Shown here: positions 36,301-47,580 of the stretch, in pieces
Numbering within the stretch: the stretch's first letter is position 1
Layout of the letters: each line of letters opens with the position of its first letter
From: Dokdonella fugitiva
Lineage (GTDB): Bacteria; Pseudomonadota; Gammaproteobacteria; Xanthomonadales; Rhodanobacteraceae
NCBI RefSeq assembly: GCF_014138265.1
Contig: NZ_JACGXL010000002.1
Span: 620,001 to 684,000, forward strand
Direction: 5' to 3'
DNA: 64,000 nt
The notes under the pieces: generated by a model
Seen by the model: only the letters and a program-made list of their open reading frames with translations
Databases searched by the model: none
What the model was told of the DNA's origin: nothing
Position numbers and translations under genes: made by a program

Positions 36301-36905
36301 AGCAGCTTGACCAGCGATTCGGCGGCGATCGCCAGCATCATGCCGTGGTGGTGCTCGCTCGCGTCGATGCCGCGCGTGCCGAACAGGATCGCGAACGCGG
36401 CGAGGATCAGCGCGATGTACAGCGCGGTGTCGCCGAACGGCGACGCGGCGTGGCCGCCGCCGCCGGCGAGCACGGTGAAGCTCATGCCGACCGCCTTCAG
36501 CTGCAGCGCGAGGTAGGGCACGATCGCGGTCACCGCGATCAGCGTGACGAGCGCGCCGAGCGCGTGCGACTTGCCGAAGCGCGAGCCGATGAAGTCGGCG
36601 ATCGAGGTGATGCGCCGCTCCTTGGCGACCGCGACGAGGCGTTCGAACAGGCCGAAGCCGGCGACGAACAGCAGGATCGGGCCGAGGTAGATCGGCAGGT
36701 ACGCGAGGCCGTCGCGCGCGGCGGTGCCGACCGCGCCGTAGAACGTCCACGACGAGCAGTACACCGCGAGCGCGAGGCTGTAGACGATCGGCCGCAGCCA
36801 CGCGCGCGTCGGGTAGAGCGGGCGGCGGTCGCCGTAGTAGGCGACGCCGAACAGCGCGCCGACGTACAGCACCGAAGCGAGCAGCAGGATCCAGCGTGGG
36901 ATCAT
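33378..36905 (-). CDS. crbS: CrbS/MxtR-like sensor: SSS transporter domain - PAS - histidine kinase - receiver
   Basis: 1175 residues. Residues 1-500 form a sodium/solute-symporter module of about 13 helices (SSWTFYGAVGTAARDG, ITSIADFIGSRFGKSHALG). A PAS_7-type domain follows at about 635-760 (FENMMQGISVVDVNLRIVAW), a coiled linker, HisKA with AAASHDLLQPLNAARL (His806), HATPase_c (NFLANALRYTRSGS; GLGLGLSICDRMA), and a C-terminal receiver with Asp near residue 1089 (VLADYHLD). The architecture matches CrbS/MxtR, which with CrbR/ErdR switches on acetate use through acs. GAGGA precedes the ATG at 36905. Whether the SSS part transports or only senses a carboxylate is unresolved for the family. 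Confidence 0.87.
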   Translation of the reverse strand: MIPRWILLLASVLYVGALFGVAYYGDRRPLYPTRAWLRPIVYSLALAVYCSSWTFYGAVGTAARDGLAYLPIYLGPILLFVAGFGLFERLVAVAKERRITSIADFIGSRFGKSHALGALVTLIAVTAIVPYLALQLKAVGMSFTVLAGGGGHAASPFGDTALYIALILAAFAILFGTRGIDASEHHHGMMLAIAAESLVKLLAFVAVGVYALGSSRDLDVFVQPFEAAVSNGLPPGFLAQTVLAFTAIFCLPRQFQVGVVECEDPADVRRARWLFPVYLAVICLFALPIVHAGAAAARGYAIAPDAYVLWLPLANGDRLLAIFAYIGGYSAATGMVIVASVALATMVSNDLVMPLLLRIRALRLEQREDLSGIVLGVRRVAIVALVLLAFAYYRASTQSQNLAAIGLLSFAAVAQFAPAIVSGLYWRSANRLGVICGLVAGFVVWVYTLLLPTLASAGWLSTRWMERGPFEIGWLRPHALFNLQGWEPVTHGAFWSLLFNVALLVFVSLRFRPGVDERLRAAAFLDPDFARPSGAGEWRGRVRVGELRAIAERIVGERNAERAFASYAQAEQAPLANDAYADRALLQHTERLLASAVGAATARRMLTTALRGTGLDLTEAVAMLDETSQELRFNRELMAVTFENMMQGISVVDVNLRIVAWNRRYLDFFDYPEGYVYVGRPVADLIRHNAERGLLGGGDVDAHVRKRIAHLRRARPHIWLRTRDDGRVIETRGEPLPGGGYLTTFNDVTAYKHAEQALIEANETLEQRVEQRTHELSEALAAQEQAKRLAESANLSKTRFLAAASHDLLQPLNAARLFTSALRQQPQLDAESGRLAERIDTAFKAAEELLDALLEASRLDAGKYRAEIATVALADVIEPLRHQFGVQANARAIRLRFAPTRAWVRSDPQLLRRILQNFLANALRYTRSGSVLLGVRRAGADAWRIEVRDSGPGISPEQQHAIFDEFHRGSQVSPWGEKGLGLGLSICDRMARLLGHRLDLRSRPGHGSVFSVAVARAQPVATENSAAPARPRAIGLAADLRVLCIDNDATILDGMATVLAQWGVACDLAGDIAAAVDAARRQRPDLVLADYHLDAGENGIDALARVRAACEPAPPGALITADHGAELHAQAREAGYVVLHKPVRPAAVRALIAQLGRRSRRTIDPDAERAATEAR

Positions 36906-37011
36906 CCGGGGTCCTCGACGGCGCGTGCGCCGCATCGCCGATCATACGACCGGCGACGCCGCGTGCGCTGCCGCCGTAAAATGCGCGCTCCGTACCCCGT
37001 CCGGCTCGGCA

Positions 37012-37668
37012 ATGGCGTTCCTCGACCAGCTCATCGGCCTGTTCATCCAGCACGGCTACCTCGCCGTGTTCGCGGTGCTGCTGATCAGCGGCTTCGGCGT
37101 GCCGATCCCGGAGGACCTCTCGCTCGTCGCGGGTGGCATCATCGCCGGGCTCGGCCACGCCGACGTGCGCGTGATGTGCGCGGTCGGGCTCGCCGGCGTG
37201 CTGGTCGGTGATTCGATCGTGTTCCTCGTCGGCCGCACGTTCGGGGTGCGCGCGCTGCGCGTTCGCTGGATCGCGCACCTGCTCACGCCGCGGCGCCACG
37301 CGCAGGTCAAGGCGAAGTTCACGCGCTACGGCAACCGCCTCATGTTCGTCGCGCGCTTCCTGCCCGGCTTGCGCACCGCGGTGTTCCTCACCGCGGGCAT
37401 GAGCCATCGCGTGTCGTTCCTGCGCTTCATCGCGCTCGACGGCCTCGCCGCGCTGATCTCGGTGCCGTTCTGGGTCTGGCTCGGCTATTTCGGCGCCGAG
37501 CACCGCGAATGGGTGCTCGCCCAGCTGCACCGCGGCCAGGGCGTGCTCGCCGCGCTGCTCGTCGTGCTCGTCGCCTTCGTCGCGGTGTGGGCGTGGCGAC
37601 GCGGCCGCGAGCGCCTGCGCCGCCTGCACGCGCACCGCGAACGGCGGGCGGAGCGTTCGCGCTCGTGA
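37012..37668 (+). CDS. DedA-family membrane protein
   Basis: 218 residues, about five hydrophobic segments. The DedA/VTT signature is clear: GFGVPIPEDLSLVAGGIIAG, GRTFG, and the amphipathic FTRYGNRLMFVARFLPGLRT with FLTAGMSHRVSFLRF. A basic tail (WRRGRERLRRLHAHRERR) ends the chain. DedA proteins are inner-membrane flippase-like proteins linked to undecaprenyl-phosphate or phosphatidylethanolamine recycling and to cation/polymyxin resistance. Divergent from crbS, with 106 bases between the starts. Confidence 0.86.
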   Translation: MAFLDQLIGLFIQHGYLAVFAVLLISGFGVPIPEDLSLVAGGIIAGLGHADVRVMCAVGLAGVLVGDSIVFLVGRTFGVRALRVRWIAHLLTPRRHAQVKAKFTRYGNRLMFVARFLPGLRTAVFLTAGMSHRVSFLRFIALDGLAALISVPFWVWLGYFGAEHREWVLAQLHRGQGVLAALLVVLVAFVAVWAWRRGRERLRRLHAHRERRAERSRS

Positions 37669-37712
37669 TCGTGGCCGCCGTGAAGGTCGAAAGGGCGCAG
37701 AGCACGCGGATT

Positions 37713-37801
37713 GTAGGGCGGTGCGCGCAACGCGCATGCCGCCGGCCGTGCACCTCCGTGCGATGCGGCGGGACTCGCGCTTCGCGCTCGACCCGCCCTA
37801 C
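37713..37801. repeat. REP-like element bounded by GTAGGGCGG / CCGCCCTAC
   Basis: The ends at 37713-37721 and 37793-37801 are exact inverted copies; inside are smaller stems (TGCGCGCAACGCGCA, CGCGCTTCGCG). It lies between the converging dedA and rbsK genes and its right end overlaps the rbsK stop codon. Confidence 0.6.
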
Positions 37802-38769
37802 CCGAAGCGTCGCGTGACGTCGGCGTAGCGCGGCATCGCCTCGGCCGCGCCGCGGCGTTCGGTCGACAGCGCGGCGCAGCGGTTCGCGTGCACGACGGCG
37901 TCGCGCAGCGGGCGGTCGCCGCCGCGCAGCAGCGCGGCGACGAGCGCGCCGGAGAACGCGTCGCCGGCGCCGGTCGTGTCGACGACGTCCGCGCGTTCGG
38001 CGGCGATGCGGTAGTACGGCTGCGCGTCGCCGCGGAGCTTCGCATCCGCGTGCGAGACGAAGCAGCCGTGCGCACCGAGCGTGACGACGACGCTCGCTGC
38101 GCCGAGTCCACGCGCGAGCCGGTGCAGCTCGGCGTCGTCGCGCGCGCCGAGCGTGGCCGCGTCGACGCGCGCGCCGCCGCTGCGCTCCAGCAGCAGCGCG
38201 AACTCGCTCTCGTTCGGCGTGACGACGTCGCAGCGCGCGAGCAGCGCGGCGTCGAGCGCGGCATGCACGGGCGCGGGGTTGAGCACGCGCAGCACGCCGT
38301 GCGCGTGCGCGAGGTCGAGCGCGGCGCGCGTCGCCTCGATGCCGTTCTCGAGCTGCACGAGCAGCACGTCGGCGGCGGCGAACAGGTTCGCGCGCTCGCG
38401 CAGGAACGCGGGCTCGAGGCGTTCGTTGGCGCCGAGCGCGACGATGATGCGGTTCTGCCCGCCCGCCTCGACGACGATGCAGGCGCTGCCCGTGGCCGCG
38501 TCGCCGCACACCTGCCAGTGCGCGTCGATGCCTTCGTCGGCGGCGAGCCGGCGCGCGCCGTCGCCGGCGGCATCGGTGCCGATCGCGGCGACGAACGCCG
38601 TGGACGCGCCCTGGCGCGCGCAGGCGACCGCCTGGTTGAAGCCCTTGCCGCCGGGCGCGGTGCGGAACGCATCGCCGCGCAGCGTTTCGCCCGCCGACGG
38701 CGCGCGCTCGACGCGCCAGGCGTAGTCGTGGTTGTAGCTGCCGACGACGAGCGCGAGCGGTGCGGCCAT
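37798..38769 (-). CDS. rbsK: Ribokinase (PfkB family)
   Basis: 323 residues. Substrate motifs TAPGGKGFNQAVACARQ and GTDAAGDGARR are typical of ribokinase; the C-terminal catalytic signature is VDTTGAGDAFSGALVAALL with the base Asp. It phosphorylates D-ribose at O5 in the cytosol. It is encoded 17 bases after the nucleoside transporter, suggesting use of ribose freed from imported nucleosides, although a nucleosidase is not visible here. Some related kinases take nucleosides or other sugars, so the substrate is likely but not certain. Confidence 0.85.
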   Translation of the reverse strand: MAAPLALVVGSYNHDYAWRVERAPSAGETLRGDAFRTAPGGKGFNQAVACARQGASTAFVAAIGTDAAGDGARRLAADEGIDAHWQVCGDAATGSACIVVEAGGQNRIIVALGANERLEPAFLRERANLFAAADVLLVQLENGIEATRAALDLAHAHGVLRVLNPAPVHAALDAALLARCDVVTPNESEFALLLERSGGARVDAATLGARDDAELHRLARGLGAASVVVTLGAHGCFVSHADAKLRGDAQPYYRIAAERADVVDTTGAGDAFSGALVAALLRGGDRPLRDAVVHANRCAALSTERRGAAEAMPRYADVTRRFG

Positions 38770-38786
38770 CGTCGACGCCGCCGCGC

Positions 38787-40103
38787 TCAGAGCTGTTCGA
38801 GCACGCCCGCGATCGTCGCGGTCATGAACGTGGCGAGCGAGCCGCCGAGCACCGCGCGCAGGCCGAAGCGCGCGAGGTCGGCGCGACGGTTCGGCGCGAG
38901 CCCGCCGATGCCGCCGATCTGGATCGCGATCGAGGAGAAGTTGGCGAAGCCGCACAGCGCGTAGGTCGCGATGAGCTGGCTCTCCTTCGACAGCTGGGTG
39001 ATGTGCTTGGACATGTCGACGTAGGCGACGAACTCGTTGATGACGACCTTCTCGCCGATGAAGCTGCCGACCAGCGTCGCGTCGTGCCACGGCACGCCGA
39101 TCAGCCAGGCGATCGGTGCGAGGATCCAGCCGAAGATCGTCTGCAGCGACAGGTCGACCGGATGGCCCGCGCCCGCGCTCAGCCAGGCATTGATCGACGA
39201 AGCCGGGTCCGCGCCCCAGGCGTGCGCGCCGAACCACTGGATCGGGCCGTTGATGAGTGCGATCAGCGCGATGAAGGCGAGCAGCATCGCGCCGACGTTG
39301 AGGGCGAGGCGCAGGCCGTCGCCGGCACCGCTCGCGGCCGCGTCGATGACGTTGGCGGTGGTCTTCTCGACGTCGAGCTTGACCGTGCCGCGCGTGAGCG
39401 GCTCCTCGGTCTCCGGCACGAGGATCTTCGCGAGCATCAGCGTCGCCGGCGCCGCCATGATGCTCGCGGTCAGCAGGTGCTTGGCGAAGAACTGCTTCTG
39501 CACCGGGTCGTCGCCGCCGAGCAGGCCGACGTAGGCGGCCATGACGCTGCCGGCGATGTGCGCCATGCCGCCGATCATCACGGTCATGAGCTCGGACTGC
39601 GTCATGCGCTCGATGTACGGCTTGATCGTCAGCGGCGCCTCGGTCTGGCCGATGAACACGCTCGCGCAGACGCTGGTGGTCTCGGCGCCGGACACGTTCA
39701 TGACCTTGGTGATGACCCAGGCCATGCCCTTGACGATCTTCTGCATGACGCCGAGGTGGTAGAGCACGCCGGTGAGCGAGGCGAAGAAGATGATGGTCGG
39801 CAGCACCTGCACGGCGAACACGAAGCCGAACTTCGAGATGTCCATGAAGCTGCCGAAGATGAACTCGGAGCCGACGCGGACGAAATCGAGCAGGCGCACG
39901 AAGCCGGTCGCGATCGCGTTGAACACGTCGCGGCCGAGCGGCAGCTTCAGCACGATCGCGGCGAACACGATCTGCAGGGAGACGCCGGTGAGCACGAGGC
40001 GCCAGTCGACGGCGCGCTTGTTGTTGGAGAACAGGAACGCGATGCCGACCAGTACGGCGAGGCCGAACAGCCCGAACGCGATGTGCCCAAAGGCCTGCAT
40101 CAT
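38787..40103 (-). CDS. nupC: NupC-type concentrative nucleoside transporter
   Basis: 438 residues with about ten hydrophobic segments. Signature stretches of the CNT family are present: GAETTSVCASVFIGQTEAPL (the binding-site region), GGMAHIAGSVMAAYVG, FIGEKVVINEFVAYV and LCGFANFSSIAIQIGGIG. It co-transports nucleosides with H+ or Na+ across the inner membrane. The start is the first of two adjacent ATG codons (40103), preceded by GGGGGA. First gene of the pair with rbsK. Confidence 0.92.
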   Translation of the reverse strand: MMQAFGHIAFGLFGLAVLVGIAFLFSNNKRAVDWRLVLTGVSLQIVFAAIVLKLPLGRDVFNAIATGFVRLLDFVRVGSEFIFGSFMDISKFGFVFAVQVLPTIIFFASLTGVLYHLGVMQKIVKGMAWVITKVMNVSGAETTSVCASVFIGQTEAPLTIKPYIERMTQSELMTVMIGGMAHIAGSVMAAYVGLLGGDDPVQKQFFAKHLLTASIMAAPATLMLAKILVPETEEPLTRGTVKLDVEKTTANVIDAAASGAGDGLRLALNVGAMLLAFIALIALINGPIQWFGAHAWGADPASSINAWLSAGAGHPVDLSLQTIFGWILAPIAWLIGVPWHDATLVGSFIGEKVVINEFVAYVDMSKHITQLSKESQLIATYALCGFANFSSIAIQIGGIGGLAPNRRADLARFGLRAVLGGSLATFMTATIAGVLEQL

Positions 40104-40249
40104 CTGGAAGATCCCCCGGCCCGCGTGACGCGGGCGATCGGGCGAGCGTAGAGCAGCCTTCGCGCGCGGCGCAAGGCGGCGGCCGTGTATGCTCTGCGGC
40201 GCAGCGACGATGCTGCGCCGCGGCGACTGCCGGGAGTCGACGGGCCGAC

Positions 40250-41995
40250 ATGGCGCCGCCACGAGCCTCTTCCCGACGCGAGTCGACGCCACGGATCGGC
40301 CTGCCGCTCGCGATCGTCGCCTACGCCGGCATCGCGCTGCTCGCCGGCGCCGTGCTCGTCGCCTGGCAGGATCCTGCATTCGCCGCCGACGGTGCCGCGC
40401 TCGCGGCCGCCGGCATGGTCGCGACGAACGCGATCCCCTCGCTCGTGCTCGCCCTGTTGCTGCTCGCGCTGACGCGGCGGCCACTGCTTGCGCTCGGCCT
40501 CGCCCTGCTGCCGTTGTATCTCCTCTACTGCGCCAACGCGATCAAGCTCGACTTGCTCGACACGCCGGTGCTGCCGGCGGACTTCGTCCTGCTCGGCCAC
40601 CTCGGGGACGGTGGTGCGCTGCTGCTGCGCTACCTGCCTGCCGCGGCGATCGCCGCCGCGCTCGCGTGTGCGCTCGCGATCGCCGCGCTGTTGCGTTGGG
40701 AGCCCGTATGGCAGCGGCTGCGCGGCTGGCGGCGTGCCGTGCTCGGTGCGGCCGTGCTCGGCGTCGGCGCGAGCCTGCTCGCCGGCGTGACGCCGTGGTC
40801 GCGCGTCTACGCCGCGGCGGAGGCGGACTGGCAGGAATGGTCGCCGGCCGCGTCGGCCGAACACAGCGGCCTGCCGGCGACGCTGCTGCGCTACGCATGG
40901 GGCACGACGTTCGTGCTGCCGGCGCCCGACCGCACGCTCGCGCAGCGCTTCATGCGGGAGCACGCGACGGTCGCGGCGGGGCCGTCCGAGCGGCCGGACA
41001 TCGTCGTCGTGCAGAGCGAATCGTTCTTCGATCCCGCGCGCCTGCGCGGCCTCGAACCGGCACAGGTGCTGCCCGAGTTCCGCCGCGTCGCCGCGCGGTC
41101 GCGCCACGGCGACCTGTGGGTGCCGACCTACGGCGGCGGCACGATCCGCACCGAGTTCGAGGTGCTGACCGGCATCGCGATGCGCTATTTCCCGGACGTG
41201 CAATACCCGTACTTCCGCCTCACCGCGACCGCGGTGCCGAGCCTCGCCAGCGTGCTCGCCGGGCACGGCTATTCGACGATCGCGGTGCATCCGCACGAAC
41301 GCGATTTCTGGAACCGCGCCGCCGCGCTCGACCACCTCGGCTTCGCAGAATTCGACGGCGAGGAGACGTTCGGTGACGCCGCGCGCGTCGGCTGGTACAT
41401 CGGCGACGACGCGCTCGTCGACCACGTACTGCGGCGGCTCGACGCGTCGCCCGGGCCCGCGTTCGTGTTCGCGATCAGCATGGAGAACCACGGCCCGTAC
41501 GACGGTTTCCCGAACGCGGACCCGCAGGACGTCGCGGCACAACCGGTGCCGCCCGGTGCGACCGGCGCGGCGGCCGATCGCCTGCGCGGTTACCTCTACC
41601 ATCTTGCGCGCGCCGACCGCGCGCTCGGCCGCCTCGTCGATGCGTTGAAGCAGCGACCGCGGCGCACGCTGCTGCTTTTCTACGGCGACCACCTGCCCGC
41701 GTTGCCGCGCATCTACGAAGGCGACGGCTTCGACGACGGCGGGAACGGACCGTCGCAACCGGTACCGTGGCTGCTGTTCGACAGCGCGCACGCCGAATCG
41801 GCGCCCGCGGACGAGGCGACCGCCTCGTTCTACCTCCCCGCGCTGCTGCTCGCACAAGCCGGCATCGACGACGCCTACTTCGCCGCGCTCGAATCGGCAC
41901 GGCGGCTCGACCAGCCGGGGCCGCACTGGACCCCGCGCGAGGACCAGCCGCTCGGCGCGATCATGCAGCTGCGCCAGCGCGGCGACGCCCCCTGA
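40250..41995 (+). CDS. LtaS/MdoB-like phosphoglycerol transferase (alkaline-phosphatase superfamily)
   Basis: 581 residues. Five N-terminal membrane helices lead to a periplasmic sulfatase-fold domain. Conserved elements of the LTA-synthase group are QSESFFDP, the nucleophile region GGGTIRTEFEVLTG (Thr298), HPHERDFWNR, ISMENHGPYD and FYGDHLPAL. In Gram-positives LtaS polymerises glycerol phosphate; in Gram-negatives the fold is found in OpgB and in enzymes adding phosphoglycerol or phosphoethanolamine to glycans. The likely role here is decoration of an envelope glycan from phosphatidylglycerol, which is an inference. The ribosome site before 40250 is weak. Confidence 0.8.
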   Translation: MAPPRASSRRESTPRIGLPLAIVAYAGIALLAGAVLVAWQDPAFAADGAALAAAGMVATNAIPSLVLALLLLALTRRPLLALGLALLPLYLLYCANAIKLDLLDTPVLPADFVLLGHLGDGGALLLRYLPAAAIAAALACALAIAALLRWEPVWQRLRGWRRAVLGAAVLGVGASLLAGVTPWSRVYAAAEADWQEWSPAASAEHSGLPATLLRYAWGTTFVLPAPDRTLAQRFMREHATVAAGPSERPDIVVVQSESFFDPARLRGLEPAQVLPEFRRVAARSRHGDLWVPTYGGGTIRTEFEVLTGIAMRYFPDVQYPYFRLTATAVPSLASVLAGHGYSTIAVHPHERDFWNRAAALDHLGFAEFDGEETFGDAARVGWYIGDDALVDHVLRRLDASPGPAFVFAISMENHGPYDGFPNADPQDVAAQPVPPGATGAAADRLRGYLYHLARADRALGRLVDALKQRPRRTLLLFYGDHLPALPRIYEGDGFDDGGNGPSQPVPWLLFDSAHAESAPADEATASFYLPALLLAQAGIDDAYFAALESARRLDQPGPHWTPREDQPLGAIMQLRQRGDAP

Positions 41996-42080
41996 GCAGC
42001 GATGCCGCTGCGCGGGCGGCGGCCACGGGTAGAATGCGCGCGGCGGGCGCCGCCTCGCGCCGCAGGGAAACGGGGGAAGC

Positions 42081-43295
42081 ATGTCGAATCCGTCAGTGAG
42101 CCGCACGCCGTACGTGGTGCGCGATGCGATTCATGCGCACGTCGAGGTCGCGCGCGCGACCGTCGACGACACCGCGCGGTTCCTCGCCGGCAGCGGTCCG
42201 CTCAAGTTCGGCCAGGGCACGATCGCGACGATCGTCGCGTTCTCGCTCGGCTTCCTCTGCCTGCTCGGCGTGCTCGCGTTCCATTTTCCCGAATACCTGA
42301 CCACGCCGGAGCTGCGCCACAAGTATTCCGTCGACTTGCTGCGCCAGTTGCTGCTCGTCGCGCTGCTCGTCGCCGGCGGCCTGTCGCTCGCGAACCTCGT
42401 GCTCGGCATCCGCCGCAACCTCAACCTGGTCTCGTTCGCGTTCGTGATCGTCGCGGTCGCGCTCGGCGGCTCGCGCGTGCCGGTCGGCGACTTCCCCGAC
42501 CACACGCCTTACATCGGCCTCGACTGGTTCATCCTCGACCTGCTCGGCTCGACCGTCGTGTTCGTCGCGATCGAGAAGCTGTTCCCGCTGTACAAGCAGC
42601 AGACCGTGTTCCGGCCGGAGTGGCAGACCGACCTCAAGCACTTCGCGGTCAACCATTTCCTCGTCGGCCTGATCCTGCTCACGGTGAACTTCACCATCCA
42701 CCACGGCTTCGCCTGGCTCGTCAGCCACGACTTCCAGCTCGCCGTGCAGCGCCTGTGGTTCGTGCCGCAGCTGCTGCTGTGCATCCTCGTCGCCGACCTC
42801 GCGCAGTACTGGACGCATCGCGCATACCACGAGGTGCCGTTCCTGTGGAAATTCCACGCGGTGCACCACAGCGCGAAGACGATGGACTGGCTCGCCGGTT
42901 CGCGCCAGCACGTCGCCGAGATCGTGTTCACGCGCGTGTGCGTGCTCGCGCCGCTGTTCGTGCTCGGCTTCAGCGAGGCGGTGATCAACACCTACATCAT
43001 CGTGGTCGGTTTCCAGGCCGTGCTCAACCACGCCAACGTGCACCTGCCGTGGGGGCCGTTGAAGTACCTGATCGTGACGCCGGACTTCCACCACTGGCAC
43101 CACTCGTCCGACGACGAGGCGATCGACCGCAACTACGCCGCGCACTATTCGTTCCTCGACTACCTGTTCGGCACCGCGGTGAAGGTGCCCGCGCACAAGC
43201 CGCTGCCGGCGAAGTACGGCGTGGTCGGCGACTACATGCCGGACGGCTGGCGCGCGCAGCAGGCGTTTCCGTTCCGTGCGACGCGTGCTCCCTGA
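42081..43295 (+). CDS. Sterol desaturase/fatty acid hydroxylase family membrane protein
   Basis: 404 residues. Several membrane helices surround a histidine-rich di-iron site: HRAYHE, HAVHHSAK, then NHANVH and FHHWHHSSDDE. This is the FA_hydroxylase set that uses O2 to hydroxylate or desaturate lipids or alkyl-glycerols in the membrane. The first ~150 residues, with three extra hydrophobic segments, are a family-specific addition. A GGGGAAG-type site precedes the ATG. The true substrate is unknown; neighbouring envelope enzymes suggest a lipid of the cell envelope. Confidence 0.83.
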   Translation: MSNPSVSRTPYVVRDAIHAHVEVARATVDDTARFLAGSGPLKFGQGTIATIVAFSLGFLCLLGVLAFHFPEYLTTPELRHKYSVDLLRQLLLVALLVAGGLSLANLVLGIRRNLNLVSFAFVIVAVALGGSRVPVGDFPDHTPYIGLDWFILDLLGSTVVFVAIEKLFPLYKQQTVFRPEWQTDLKHFAVNHFLVGLILLTVNFTIHHGFAWLVSHDFQLAVQRLWFVPQLLLCILVADLAQYWTHRAYHEVPFLWKFHAVHHSAKTMDWLAGSRQHVAEIVFTRVCVLAPLFVLGFSEAVINTYIIVVGFQAVLNHANVHLPWGPLKYLIVTPDFHHWHHSSDDEAIDRNYAAHYSFLDYLFGTAVKVPAHKPLPAKYGVVGDYMPDGWRAQQAFPFRATRAP

Positions 43296-43309
43296 GCCCG
43301 GCGCGACAC

Positions 43310-43336
43310 TTGAACGAAAATCTTCGTAGATATAGT
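43310..43336 (+). promoter_or_regulatory. Possible sigma-70-like promoter of the secreted-protein gene
   Basis: TTGAAC at 43310-43315 and TATAGT at 43331-43336, 15 bases apart, about 30 bases before the ATG at 43368. The locally AT-rich sequence stands out from the surroundings, but the spacer is shorter than ideal. Confidence 0.3.
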
Positions 43337-43367
43337 CTTGCATTCGTATCCCATTGGAGCCCAAACG

Positions 43368-44140
43368 ATGTTCAGTCCGCGCCGCGCATTCCTCGCACTG
43401 CTCGCTTTCCCTTCGCTCGCCATGGCTGGCTTGTGCGATACGCCGCAGTTTTCCGGCGGCGGCTGCAGCCAGACACGTACAGCGCAGATGCAGGCGGGAT
43501 GGGTGCCGTCGGCGTTCGGAGAGACCACGGATTTCCGGTGCAGCCTGGATCGGTCCGTGTTCATCAACTGGCACATGAACGTCTACCTCGAGGACATCCC
43601 GTTGCCGTCCGACGGCTCCGAGATCACGTTGCTCGAACTGTCGCTCGACGACGAAGCGGCCAAGGATGCCGGGCCGGTGCTGCCGGGCACCACGACGGAT
43701 GGCGCGTCCGGCACGCCGGTGCGCGACGCGGATGCGGACTCGCCTTCCAGCAAGGGCGTGCTGTCGCTGACGCTGGCGAGGTCGGCCACGGGCATGCGGG
43801 CGATCCGCTTCACGTGGCGCGAGGGAGATCCGCTCGCATCGGTCGTGCGCACGAGTCGCTTCGTGGGCGATCTCGGACCGACGGCACTGATCGAGCAGGT
43901 GTCCGGCGTATGGCCGTCGGTCGACGTCTACATCACGCCCAACCGGGACTGGTCCTCGCTCGATCTGAGCGTGGAGAGTGACCAACAGGAGCTGATCCAC
44001 CACGTTCTTACGCCGGCGACGGGCGTGGACCGCGTCCACGTACCGCGGCGCCTGCGCACCGGGCTCCTCGGTGGCGAGCTCGCCGACGGGATGCGTAGCA
44101 CGTTCTGGTTCTACGAGCAGCCGGGAATCTGCACGAACAC

Positions 44141-44147
<7 letters not shown>
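43368..44147 (+). CDS. Secreted hypothetical protein
   Basis: 259 residues from the ATG at 43368 (GGAG upstream). A signal peptide (MFSPRRAFLALLAFPSLAMA) precedes GLCDTPQFSGGGCSQ. Four cysteines suggest disulfides. The mature part looks beta-rich (VFINWHMNVYLEDIPL, ALIEQVSGVWPSVDVYI) with a loop of Asp/Ser (DADADSPSSKG). I recognise no family. The 5' flank is richer in A/T than most of the window. The last seven bases overlap the 3' end of the convergent kinase gene. Proximity to the sigma factor/kinase pair suggests a shared envelope process, without proof. Confidence 0.6.
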
Positions 44148-46782
<2,635 letters not shown>

Positions 46783-46786
<4 letters not shown>

Positions 46787-47382
46787 GTTCCGGCAGCCGG
46801 CGCGCCGGGTTCGAGGCGCGCGTGCAGCCACGCGCGCGCGAATTGCCAGGAGCGCTTGACCGTGCGTTCGGACACATCGAGCACGTCGCCGACCTCGGGC
46901 ACGGTCAGTCCGGCGAAATAGCGCAGCTCCACGATCTCGGCGGCGCGCGCATCGATGGACGAGAGTTCGTCGATGAGTCGATCGACCTCGACGAGATCGG
47001 CCAGCGATCCGCCGTCGGCGACGTCGACCTCGCCACCGAGTTCGTCGAGGCTGAGCGGCGCCTGCGCGCCCCCGCGCTTCTCGGCGCCGCGTTCGCGGAA
47101 GTGGTCGGCGACGACGCGGCGCATCACGCGCGCGGCGATCGCGAGGAAGTGCTGGCGGTTGCGGAAATCGGCGCGCTGACCCGGGAAGAGCCGCGCGTAG
47201 GCCTCGCCGATGAGATCGGTCGGCTGCCACGTCATCGGCGCGCTGCGGCGCAGACGATGCGCGGCGAGCTGGCGCAGCAGGGGATAGAGGTGCGTGAACA
47301 GCGCGAGCTCGTCGTCCTTGCTGCCTCCGTTGCGCCAGCGGTGGAGGAGGGCGGTGATCTCGTCCGAATCGGGAGTGGGCAT
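46783..47382 (-). CDS. ECF-type RNA polymerase sigma factor linked to a Ser/Thr kinase
   Basis: 199 residues. Region 2 spans FTHLYPLLRQLAAHRLRRS and WQPTDLIGEAYARLF; region 4 is AAEIVELRYFAGLTVPEVGD followed by SERTVKRSWQFARAWL, an HTH that would read the -35 element. The wording resembles the sigma-70-like ECF group first noted in Planctomycetes and widespread in Xanthomonadales. No anti-sigma gene is present; the overlapping Ser/Thr kinase gene is the probable regulator. The start at 47382 lacks a strong ribosome site. Confidence 0.86.
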
Positions 47383-47580
47383 CGTCGAAGCCGTGTCGTT
47401 GTGCGTCGGGACCGTGGCCCGCTTTTCCAGGAATCGCCGCGTCGTTGAGGCAATGGGCGGATGGACCGCCCAGCCGTACCCGCCCCGGCCCGACCGGCGC
47501 GGTGGCCGGCGGACGTCTGCTTTCGGCCGCAGACGGACGAATCCTACTGGAGCCGAGTACCCAAGACGATCGAGGTCACC

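Noticed and set aside
32901-37211. 1436-residue plus-strand open frame
   Set aside because: Antisense shadow of the crbS gene and the GNAT pseudogene, with low-complexity Arg/Val/Glu/Gln content and no recognisable fold.
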